Position numbers and translations under genes: made by a program | The notes under the pieces: generated by a model | Database searches by the model: none | What the model was told of the DNA's origin: nothing | Seen by the model: only the letters and a program-made list of their open reading frames with translations | NCBI RefSeq assembly: GCF_900096915.1 | Contig: NZ_FMYK01000003.1 | Coordinates: 186,001-250,000 of the forward strand | DNA: 64,000 bases | Direction: 5' to 3' | Source of the DNA: Acinetobacter marinus | GTDB lineage: Bacteria; Pseudomonadota; Gammaproteobacteria; Pseudomonadales; Moraxellaceae | In this document: piece after piece, positions 25,115 through 32,682 of the stretch | Layout: each line of letters opens with the position of its first letter | How positions within the stretch are numbered: position 1 is the stretch's first letter

Positions 25115-26566
25115 ATGGTTGAAAGTATGCAAAAAAAACAACTGCAGATCAGATGTTCTTTAGTCGGGTTGCTTGATCAAGCAGATCAGCAACCTCGCTC
25201 GACTGAGTTTCAGCACAGTGCAATTCATCTTTGTTTGAAATATAGTTTAACGGTCGGACTGTGTTTCTCTGTGCAACTTGCCACTGCCAAGTCTTTAAGC
25301 AGTGGTGAGATGATTACCATCATTGGACCAGATGGTTTGCCGATGGTGGTGCCTGTGCCTGAAGCAAGCGGACAGGTGAAATCACAAGCCAAACCCAATG
25401 CCGAAAAAAAGACTTGGTTTAAACTTTTTTCTAAAGAAAAGCCTGCGTCGCAACAGCCACCAACACAAAACCAAATAGCTACTCAACGTACGACAGCGCC
25501 TGTAATCCAGCAAGCACCTCAACAGCAGCCACGTGATACCAAGCTGAGTGCGTCACCAGTTCAAACTGAAAATGATGCACAGGTATTCAGCAATACAAAA
25601 GTTACCCCGTCAGCCGTAGAGCAACGAACACAACAACAAACAGTACAACAACAAGACACAATGAAAATTGCGACAGTGAAGAGCCAAGCATCACACGCCA
25701 AAGCAACTGCATCGCAGGTGGCAGAGGATGCGGTTGCACACGTGGACGGGCTTACTAAAAAACATACAACTCAAAATCATACAGCTCAAAATGATTCAAC
25801 AGTAGACAGTTCTATCAACAACAGTGCAACGAGCAAGGATGTAAGCGTAGAGAATGAACCCGCACCTTACCGCATGATCGATGGTGAAAAATATTACCAA
25901 GCAGAATATTTGGAATCAAAAGAATTCAATGTCGAGGGCAAAAAGCGCTTTTATCAAATACCAACGCCACCGATGTCAGTTGGCATGAAAGGCGTCAGTG
26001 GCGGTACTACCAATTGGGACGTGGTGGAGCGTGAAAAAGGCGTAGATATGTCGGTGTTTCGTGGTACAACACCAGAGCCACAACAAGTGGTTACATTGGG
26101 TGTCAATTATCATGTCATTTCACAAGACGAACTGGCAGAAGCCCTACCAACACAATGTATTGATGACAAAGCCAAACGCAAATCGAAAAGTTTCGGTCGA
26201 CATGATTCCGTATCATTTTTTCCACGTGCGCCGTTTGATAATCGTTTTGACTTTGAATTGTTAGAAATTAATCAGCCATTACAAAATGTCAAAATCAGCT
26301 CCTATGCCAACAGTGGTAAAGCACCGAGTTATTACTGGCCGATCGCTGTATTTCTCGATCAAAAGGGCTGTGTGATCGAAGGTGCAACGGCATTTCATAC
26401 CCAGACTTTTCCAGCGACGATGCTCCAGTCTGCATCGATCGAAGGCGTGATTCATATTCCAAAAAATAGCCATTATCTGTTGCTGAGTGCGCTCGAATCC
26501 AGTGTCGATGTGCCCGAGTTACAACTCAGTAATCAAGGACAAATTAAGCTCACAGTGTTGAGATAG
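25115..26566 (+). CDS. filE: Putative pilus assembly protein FilE
   Basis: The 483-residue product has an unusually long polar N-terminal stretch (about 45 residues) before a hydrophobic signal-like segment (YSLTVGLCFSVQLATA). A Gln/Thr/Ala-rich disordered middle (about 80-250) follows, then a folded C-terminal domain from about 255 (PYRMIDGEKYYQAEYLESKEF onward). The start codon touches the filD stop; a second ATG at 25127 is an alternative. The name follows the Acinetobacter annotation convention; no enzymatic motif is seen. It may be a periplasmic adaptor between FilC/FilD and the subunits. Confidence 0.75.
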   Translation: MVESMQKKQLQIRCSLVGLLDQADQQPRSTEFQHSAIHLCLKYSLTVGLCFSVQLATAKSLSSGEMITIIGPDGLPMVVPVPEASGQVKSQAKPNAEKKTWFKLFSKEKPASQQPPTQNQIATQRTTAPVIQQAPQQQPRDTKLSASPVQTENDAQVFSNTKVTPSAVEQRTQQQTVQQQDTMKIATVKSQASHAKATASQVAEDAVAHVDGLTKKHTTQNHTAQNDSTVDSSINNSATSKDVSVENEPAPYRMIDGEKYYQAEYLESKEFNVEGKKRFYQIPTPPMSVGMKGVSGGTTNWDVVEREKGVDMSVFRGTTPEPQQVVTLGVNYHVISQDELAEALPTQCIDDKAKRKSKSFGRHDSVSFFPRAPFDNRFDFELLEINQPLQNVKISSYANSGKAPSYYWPIAVFLDQKGCVIEGATAFHTQTFPATMLQSASIEGVIHIPKNSHYLLLSALESSVDVPELQLSNQGQIKLTVLR

Positions 26567-26589
26567 CAATCGTTTGAAGGACAAACACA

Positions 26590-28515
26590 ATGACCCATTT
26601 CAAAAATAAATTCGCACTTCCATTCGCAGTGTCCTCGCTGTGTTTGATGATGGCAGCATGTGGCGGTGGCAGTAACAATATTGATGAAGATCCAACAGTA
26701 AAGCCGACTGAGACCACTGCGGTGGGCTGTACTGTCGCTGGCAGTGATGCGTGTTTTGAATTCACGATGGAGTATCCAGTTGCTGGACTGCAATATACCT
26801 GTAGTAGTGACAATCTCAATATCTTCTCGACCAAGGTCAATGGCAATACCGTGACAGGTGGCTGTGATAAAGGCGATACGGCAACCTTTTTCTTGAATGC
26901 AACCGATGACTATCGTGTTGAGATGGGTAGCGTCAAAATGTCTGATCTCGGTGCGGTGAGTGCTGACAGTATTCCTGTGCATTTGACTGTGCTCGATATG
27001 GCGAAAGGGATTACTGGACAGGCGGCGACCTCATTTAGTGAAAGTGATGCAACGGTCAAAGTGGCGATGAATCTCATTAAAATTTTTCAAGCCGCAGGCA
27101 ACCAGCGTAGTGAAAGCAACGTCATTGGCGATATTCAGTTGCTCGAACTGGATGATGCCAGTCTCGTTGGACTCAGCAGTATCACCGCTGATGTGACGGC
27201 GACAGAGCTACAAAATGGCAGCTATGCCAACATCTTAAAGCCGTGGGTCGATGTTGGGCAGGTGAGTGATGCACAGGCTTTTGCTGTATTAAAAGATGCG
27301 GCGAATCTGAGTCTTGGCGCACTCTATCAGGCAGATACGCCTGCCTTTGTGCAAGTGGTTGAAGGCTTGATTGGTTATACGGGCAGTGGCTCTAACCGCC
27401 GTGCGTTACTTGGCACATTTTATTTACAAAGTGACCGCCAAGGTTTTACTCAAGGCTATGGCTTACAATGGCGTGGTAGTCTCGCTGCATCTAGCTCATC
27501 ATCATCAGATGTCGCTGAAGCAGTTAAATTTATGACCACTGTCGATCCACTGCGGATGTATGCCAGTGCGCAGCGTGATTTTATTGATCCGATCAGCAAG
27601 CATTTGGCAACTAAGGAGCGCTTCCGCCTCATCACCAGTAATAATGAAACCATGACCTTAAATCAAGGTAAGTTGCTGAATGATTATATCGTGCCTGGGA
27701 CTGCTGCACTATATAAATACACCACTGGCAAAGATGCCGTGCAATCGGAGCTGGCAAAATGGACACAAGATACCAATGAAGGGCAATATAGTGGTGCGGT
27801 TGATTTTGTCAAAGCCTATCCGATAGCCTACCTCGACCGTCGTGTTTTTGCTTCAAGTAAAAATGTCGATGCAGGCTCGGATTATTATTTCCCACTCTAT
27901 GCAACTTTAACGTTTTCCAGTACGGACACTACTGTAGAAGATATACAGCTTGGTATCATGATCGATGAAAATGGCGATATTCGTACCGACATCAAAGCCA
28001 ATGCCACAGCGACAGATATGTCTGGCATGTGCGGGACAGCCGATGCGACCACGGCAAATCCAGAGGATAACTATGGTGTCACGCAATATCGTATTGGGAC
28101 GGTGACGGCGACCAACTATCAACCCACTCAAAATGATAAAACCATTTCACCACGGATGATCATTGCAGGTGCTCAGTTTGGTGTCTTAGACGGCGTACTT
28201 CTGGGAATTTCAGGGGCTGCACTGGATGATGGAACGACAGCAGTCAATAATTTGGGTTTAAAAATGAATCTATATAATCTGCTTGAGATGGATTCAACCT
28301 CGACTGCAACACTACCAAATATCAATATTACTGCGTATGACGATACGCCAGCGCAGTGGGTGAATGTCTACAATCAGCACAAATCGGTGTATTTGACTGC
28401 GCAAAAAGACACGCATACGGCAACAGCGGCAGAAATCGAACAGCAGAAATGGATTACAGGCAGCCTCTCCGTCAAGTTGGCGCCGTGTTATCAAATTAAG
28501 AAAAAAGCCTCTTAA
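26590..28515 (+). CDS. filF: Putative pilus-system lipoprotein FilF
   Basis: This 641-residue protein has a lipoprotein signal peptide: the lipobox LMMAAC puts the lipidated Cys at residue 24, followed by GGGS, a typical outer-membrane tether. The N-terminal domain (about 35-125) contains two cysteine pairs and looks like an Ig-like or adhesin-type module, and the remaining ~500 residues are beta-rich with no motif I recognise. The gene has a GAAGGA site 23 bp after filE and ends at the cluster terminator. It could anchor or cap the fibre at the cell surface. Confidence 0.75.
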   Translation: MTHFKNKFALPFAVSSLCLMMAACGGGSNNIDEDPTVKPTETTAVGCTVAGSDACFEFTMEYPVAGLQYTCSSDNLNIFSTKVNGNTVTGGCDKGDTATFFLNATDDYRVEMGSVKMSDLGAVSADSIPVHLTVLDMAKGITGQAATSFSESDATVKVAMNLIKIFQAAGNQRSESNVIGDIQLLELDDASLVGLSSITADVTATELQNGSYANILKPWVDVGQVSDAQAFAVLKDAANLSLGALYQADTPAFVQVVEGLIGYTGSGSNRRALLGTFYLQSDRQGFTQGYGLQWRGSLAASSSSSSDVAEAVKFMTTVDPLRMYASAQRDFIDPISKHLATKERFRLITSNNETMTLNQGKLLNDYIVPGTAALYKYTTGKDAVQSELAKWTQDTNEGQYSGAVDFVKAYPIAYLDRRVFASSKNVDAGSDYYFPLYATLTFSSTDTTVEDIQLGIMIDENGDIRTDIKANATATDMSGMCGTADATTANPEDNYGVTQYRIGTVTATNYQPTQNDKTISPRMIIAGAQFGVLDGVLLGISGAALDDGTTAVNNLGLKMNLYNLLEMDSTSTATLPNINITAYDDTPAQWVNVYNQHKSVYLTAQKDTHTATAAEIEQQKWITGSLSVKLAPCYQIKKKAS

Positions 28516-28563
28516 TGATGGTTTGATGGATTAGGCTTGCGTGAATGAGGATTTGAGCAAAAG

Positions 28564-28594
28564 AAAATCGGTGCATGGTCACCGATTTTTTTAT
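28564..28594 (+). terminator. Terminator of the fil cluster
   Basis: AAATCGGTG (28565-28573), a short loop, CACCGATTT (28580-28588) and a T-run mark the end of filF transcription. Confidence 0.9.
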
Positions 28595-28626
28595 GGTTGT
28601 TAAATTGCTGTGGCAATTCAGATATA

Positions 28627-28657
28627 AAAAAACCTAGATCAGAGTCTAGGTTTTTTA
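28627..28657 (-). terminator. Terminator of tRNA-Asn copy 1
   Basis: On the minus strand CCTAGA...TCTAGG forms a stem flanked by A-run and T-run, starting about 30 nt after the tRNA 3' end. The same hairpin core follows the second tRNA-Asn copy. Confidence 0.88.
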
Positions 28658-28686
28658 CGCAACATATTGCAGTACAACAGAATTTT

Positions 28687-28762
28687 GGCTCTCCCACCTG
28701 GGCTCGAACCAGGGACCTGCGGATTAACAGTCCGTCGCTCTACCGACTGAGCTATGGGAGAA
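28687..28762 (-). tRNA. tRNA-Asn (anticodon GUU), copy 1
   Basis: A 76-nt cloverleaf is read on the minus strand. The acceptor arm TCTCCCA pairs with TGGGAGA. The D-arm GCTCAGTCGGTAGAGC, the anticodon loop CTGTTAA with GTT, and the T-arm GGTTCGAGCC are all standard. The 3' GCCA is encoded. It is identical to the copy at 46496-46571. Confidence 0.98.
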
Positions 28763-28773
28763 TATGCATGCGA

Positions 28774-28801
28774 TTATAGACAGATTTTGCTAATGGTCAA
28801 G
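28774..28801 (-). promoter_or_regulatory. Promoter of tRNA-Asn copy 1
   Basis: On the minus strand TTGACC (28796-28801) and TATAAT (28774-28779) are separated by 16 bp, about 12 bp upstream of the tRNA. The -10 is a perfect consensus. Confidence 0.85.
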
Positions 28802-28948
28802 TCTATTTGCGCTGAATGATCTCACAGTGAGCTAATTTTCCATCAATTGATGCAACGATCCGATAAAGTAACGACATGCAGTGGTAAATGAACCCTAAAT
28901 GCAGCTGAATGTAAATTTAATGCGGTTAAATTTAGTGCTTTTAAATGA

Positions 28949-28993
28949 AACCTCACCCAAGCTCTCCTTGCGAAGGAGAGGAATGAGTGGAGA
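28949..28993. repeat. REP-like hairpin element
   Basis: CTCTCCTT-GCG-AAGGAGAG is a perfect 8-bp stem flanked by CCTCACCC and GAGTGG. This matches the short interspersed hairpin type also seen near 15453. It lies downstream of the small minus-strand ORF. Confidence 0.6.
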
Positions 28994-28999
28994 GTGCAC

Positions 29000-29257
29000 T
29001 TATACAGGGCACGGAATTTGTTCTGATTCGGCAATATCCGCTTTGGCGTTCATTAGGGCGGTGAGTTTACTGGCAGAGATTTGCTTTTTATTCAATGCAT
29101 CGATGGATTGCAAAATATGGCTGATTTGATCAGCACTCAGCGGAATATTTTCTGATTGGTAAAATAGGGCAATCACGGCAATGTCGATGCCTGCATCATG
29201 CAGTTGTTTGATGTGTTTGAGGTTGTTTAAGCAGTGTAGGTTTTCTTGAATTTTCAT
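29000..29257 (-). CDS. Small hypothetical protein
   Basis: This 85-residue predicted cytoplasmic, mostly alpha-helical protein (HCLNNLKHIKQLHDAGIDIAVIALFY and SADQISHILQSIDAL) has no signal peptide. A very good ribosome-binding site (GAAGGAG, 8 nt before the ATG) argues that it is translated. I do not recognise the family. It stands alone between tRNA-Asn and the aspartate aminotransferase gene, with a REP-like hairpin just after its stop. Confidence 0.6.
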   Translation of the reverse strand: MKIQENLHCLNNLKHIKQLHDAGIDIAVIALFYQSENIPLSADQISHILQSIDALNKKQISASKLTALMNAKADIAESEQIPCPV

Positions 29258-29403
29258 GTCGAACTCCTTCGAACGCTTTGTTTGTGGTGTCGTTATTATC
29301 TAAGCAGTTTTAATGCCAAGTTTGCATTGGTTTTGCTTTATTCGATGGTTGTGCTTCAATTTAAAACAGTGTCATCGTGTAATATTTATTACGCATTGTC
29401 CAA

Positions 29404-29431
29404 CAAAAAAGCCCTGAAACAGGTTCAGGGC
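29404..29431 (-). terminator. Terminator of the aspartate aminotransferase gene
   Basis: GCCCTGAA (29411-29418), ACAGG loop, TTCAGGGC (29424-29431). On the minus strand it is followed by TTTTTT. Confidence 0.9.
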
Positions 29432-29486
29432 TTAAGTACAGCTTATAAATTGTGATGTGAATTTAAATCACATTCAGCGTTGCATA

Positions 29487-30719
29487 TTATGCGTTTTTCT
29501 CTGCTTCGATAGAGGCAATCGCAGCATCTACGCCATCGATCGAATCAGCAGCAGCTTTGATTCGAGACAATGCATCGACGAGCACTTCATCAGCAGTTGC
29601 ATAAGAGATCCGCATAAAGCCACCAAGACCAAACGCATCGCCAGGAACGACCGCAACGCCAGTTTCCTCAAGCAACCATTCAGAGAATTCTGTGCACGAT
29701 TTTAGACCTTTGGCACGAATCAATGGACGGATGTTGGCATAGGCATAGAACGCACCATCCGCAGGCAAGCATGAGATACCGTTGATCTCATTGAGTCCAT
29801 TCACCACCAAATCATGGCGGCGTTTGAACGCTTCAACCATTGGTTCAAGCACATCTTGTGGACCATTCAAGGCAGCTTCGGCAGCGACTTGCGAGATTGA
29901 AGTCGGGTTTGAGGTCGATTGTGATTGAATCTTTTTCATTGCCCCGATAATTTTTGCAGGCCCTGCGGCATAACCGATACGCCAGCCAGTCATCGCATAG
30001 GCTTTCGATACACCATTAAGTACAAATGTACGGTCGTAAAGATCAGGTGCAACGGTAGCGATGTTGTAGAAGTCGCCAGACCAACGAATCGGTTCGTACA
30101 TGTCGTCAGAGGCGATATAGACCTGTGGATGCTTACGCAATACTTCTGCTAATGCTTCAAGCTCTTCTTTGGTATAGATCATGCCTGTTGGGTTAGAAGG
30201 GCTATTCAACACCAAAAGACGGGTATTCGGCGTAATCGCTGCTTCAAGCTGTGCGGCTGTAATTTTAAAGCGCTGTTCTTCGCCACATTTGACGATAACA
30301 GGTGTACCTTCTGCCACGATCACCATGTCTGGATAGCTTACCCAAAATGGTGCAGGAATGATCACTTCATCGCCCTTGTTGAGCAATGCCAGTGCAAGGT
30401 TAAAAAATGATTGTTTCCCTCCACAAGACACCAAAATTTGGTTGGCTTGATAGTCGAGATTATTGTCACGTTTGAATTTCGCAATAATGGCTTTTTTCAG
30501 ACTAGGCGTACCATCCACAGCGGTGTATTTGGTAAATCCGTCATTAATGGCTTTTATTGCTGCCTCTTTGATGTGTTGAGGGGTATCAAAATCAGGCTCG
30601 CCTGCACCCAAGCCAATCACGTTTTTACCAGCAGCTTTAAGCTCAGCCGCTTTGTTGGTGACAGCAAGTGTAGGGGATGGTTTGATGGCATTCACACGAT
30701 CGGATAGACGTACGTCCAC
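29487..30719 (-). CDS. Aspartate/prephenate-type aminotransferase, class I subgroup
   Basis: This 410-residue PLP-dependent fold-type I aminotransferase is of the type called aspartate aminotransferase 1b. GLGAGEPDFDTP at the N-terminus, NSPSNPTGMIYT, and the PLP-lysine motif NGVSKAYAMTGWRIGYA are diagnostic. It moves amino groups between aspartate and 2-oxoglutarate, and some members also use prephenate. The start is GTG at 30719 with AGAAGGAA 8 nt upstream. It is a single-gene unit with its own terminator. Substrate choice between aspartate and prephenate cannot be read here. Confidence 0.9.
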   Translation of the reverse strand: MDVRLSDRVNAIKPSPTLAVTNKAAELKAAGKNVIGLGAGEPDFDTPQHIKEAAIKAINDGFTKYTAVDGTPSLKKAIIAKFKRDNNLDYQANQILVSCGGKQSFFNLALALLNKGDEVIIPAPFWVSYPDMVIVAEGTPVIVKCGEEQRFKITAAQLEAAITPNTRLLVLNSPSNPTGMIYTKEELEALAEVLRKHPQVYIASDDMYEPIRWSGDFYNIATVAPDLYDRTFVLNGVSKAYAMTGWRIGYAAGPAKIIGAMKKIQSQSTSNPTSISQVAAEAALNGPQDVLEPMVEAFKRRHDLVVNGLNEINGISCLPADGAFYAYANIRPLIRAKGLKSCTEFSEWLLEETGVAVVPGDAFGLGGFMRISYATADEVLVDALSRIKAAADSIDGVDAAIASIEAEKNA

Positions 30720-30854
30720 GGCAGCATTCCTTCTATGTTTAGGGATGAAAATTGAATGATAAGTTCAGATAAAACACATCTTATAAAAACGCTTGTTATC
30801 TTAGCGCAAAAATAGCCTGTTGAAAGGCAATTGATGCACTAAAACGTAAAAAAA

Positions 30855-31499
30855 TTAAAGTGTTTTGTCATGTTTGGCTTTGACCGCAGCCAAGCCCGCC
30901 AAAGAAAAGGCTTTAAAATGCTCGACCAAGTCCTGTTTTGGCATGGCAGAAATCACTTGGACTGGATTGCTAAAGTCTTTGTTTGCCAAGATCATTACAA
31001 AAATTGGGGCGATGATGCTGAGCACCGAAGGCATTAAGGTCGGATCGTTGACATCAATATCGGTAATTTCGCTGACGATTTTCAGTATCAATTGAAACTT
31101 TCTCAGCGCATTGGTTTCAATAAACTCAATTAAATACGGAGAGGGTGACAGCATTTCTAAAATAAAAATTTTGCTGTACCAGCGTTCGATGGTGGTGACA
31201 TTGGTGATGAGGGCTTCGAATAATTGGGCTAATTTTTGTTCTGGTGCAATTTCGGCATTGGCAATCGCAATGAGCACTTTTTCATCTAAAAAATGTTGAT
31301 GCGCCTCAGCGAGCACGGCTTTATACAAGCCATCGCGACCATCAAAGTGATAATTAATCGCCGCCAAATCCACCTCAGCCATCTGCGCAATTGCTTTGTT
31401 GGTGGTTTGTGCAAAGCCATGCTGTGCAATCAATTGACCTGCACTTTGTAAGATTTTTTGTTTGGTTAAGTCGCCATCACTGCGTCGTGCACGAGACAT
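30855..31499 (-). CDS. cecR: TetR-family regulator, CecR-like
   Basis: This 214-residue TetR repressor has the N-terminal helix-turn-helix (about 13-60: TKQKILQSAGQLIAQHGFAQTTNKAIAQMAEVDLAAINYHF), written here only to locate it, followed by a helical ligand-binding domain typical of the CecR/YbiH group. In E. coli, CecR sits beside and controls ybhGFSR; the same divergent pairing is present here. It most likely represses the exporter operon and itself through the AT-rich palindrome at 31561-31585. Confidence 0.85.
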   Translation of the reverse strand: MSRARRSDGDLTKQKILQSAGQLIAQHGFAQTTNKAIAQMAEVDLAAINYHFDGRDGLYKAVLAEAHQHFLDEKVLIAIANAEIAPEQKLAQLFEALITNVTTIERWYSKIFILEMLSPSPYLIEFIETNALRKFQLILKIVSEITDIDVNDPTLMPSVLSIIAPIFVMILANKDFSNPVQVISAMPKQDLVEHFKAFSLAGLAAVKAKHDKTL

Positions 31500-31556
31500 A
31501 AAAATGGATTTCCAAATATGCTAAAAATAACAGTATAACTTTTTTTACTTATTTGC

Positions 31557-31585
31557 TATAGTTTAAATTAAATTTGAATTTAAAC
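31557..31585. promoter_or_regulatory. Candidate CecR operator overlapping the ybhG promoter
   Basis: GTTTAAATT (31561-31569) and AATTTAAAC (31577-31585) are perfect 9-bp inverted arms around a 7-bp spacer, in the 117-bp gap between cecR and ybhG. A TATAGT (31557-31562) that could be the ybhG -10 box overlaps the left arm, so binding would block transcription. Confidence 0.6.
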
Positions 31586-31616
31586 TTGTGTGTAAATTAA
31601 GCGTGGATTTGTCTAC

Positions 31617-32678
31617 ATGAAAAAGAGTAATGTCGTGCTGTTGGTTGGCATCGTGGTGATTGCCGCCGCAGTCGCCTTTTGGTGGTTTAATCGTGATCAA
31701 GATGACGCATCGCATCTGACCCTGTATGGCAATGTCGATATCCGTCAGGTGTCGTTGGCATTTGAAACCTCAGGGCGCATCCAAACTATGGCGGTGCAAG
31801 AAGGCGATCGTGTACAAACAGGGCAGGTCTTGGCACAGCTCAATACGGAGTCGCTGTCGATCCAAGCCAAACAAGCCGATGCCCAGCTGCAAGTGCAACA
31901 ACAAACCATCAATGAACAAGATGCTGGCAATCGACCTGAAGAAATCGCCCAAGCCCAAGCGCAAGTCGCTTCAGCGCAGGCGCAAGTAGAAAACGCCGAT
32001 AAGCAATATCAACGCTTAAATGTGCTTTTTAATAGCTCGGTGGGACAAGCGGTGAGTAAGCAAGAAGTCGATGCTGCCAAAAGCACCATGAAAACAGCAC
32101 AGGCATCCTTAAATGAATCCAAAGCCAATCTGACCTTACTGCAAAAAGGCGTGCGCCAAGAAGATCGTGCCGCTGCCAAAGCACAATATGACTCGACCAA
32201 AGCCAATCTGGATTTGATCAATTATCAAATTGCACAAAGTGAATTACGCTCACCCGTTGATGGTGTGGTGCGAGCACGTTTGCAGGAAGTTGGTGATATG
32301 ACCACGTCGAGCAAGTCGGTCTATACCATCGCCTTGACCGATCCCAAATGGGTGCGTGTCTATGCCAGCGAGACCGAGCTAGGGCAAATCCAGATGGGTG
32401 ATCGTGCGCAAGTGATTCGGGATTCACAGCCTGATCAGCCGATCACAGGTAAGATTGGTTATATTTCGTCTGTTGCCGAGTTCACACCAAAAACCGTCCA
32501 GACCGAAGATATTCGCACCACCTTGGTCTATGAAGTGCGTATTTATGTCGATGATCCAAAAGATCAGTTGAAAATGGGACAACCTGTCACTGTCCATATC
32601 GACAAGTCGCATCAACAAAGTGCAACGACCCATCAAAGTCAACCGACCCAACAAAATCAAACCCGTTCAGGTGAATAA
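31617..32678 (+). CDS. ybhG: HlyD-family membrane-fusion protein, YbhG-like
   Basis: This 353-residue periplasmic adaptor of an ABC-type exporter has an N-terminal membrane anchor (about 5-25), a barrel-sandwich first half (DIRQVSLAFETSGRIQTMAVQEGDRVQTGQVLAQL), and a long alanine/glutamine-rich helical hairpin (about 85-200). The second lipoyl half and beta-barrel follow (ELRSPVDGVVRARLQEVGDM). It should link the inner-membrane YbhFSR complex to an outer-membrane channel such as TolC, which is not in this window. It is first in the operon, and the stop is 4 bp before ybhF. Confidence 0.9.
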   Translation: MKKSNVVLLVGIVVIAAAVAFWWFNRDQDDASHLTLYGNVDIRQVSLAFETSGRIQTMAVQEGDRVQTGQVLAQLNTESLSIQAKQADAQLQVQQQTINEQDAGNRPEEIAQAQAQVASAQAQVENADKQYQRLNVLFNSSVGQAVSKQEVDAAKSTMKTAQASLNESKANLTLLQKGVRQEDRAAAKAQYDSTKANLDLINYQIAQSELRSPVDGVVRARLQEVGDMTTSSKSVYTIALTDPKWVRVYASETELGQIQMGDRAQVIRDSQPDQPITGKIGYISSVAEFTPKTVQTEDIRTTLVYEVRIYVDDPKDQLKMGQPVTVHIDKSHQQSATTHQSQPTQQNQTRSGE

Positions 32679-32682
32679 GCCA

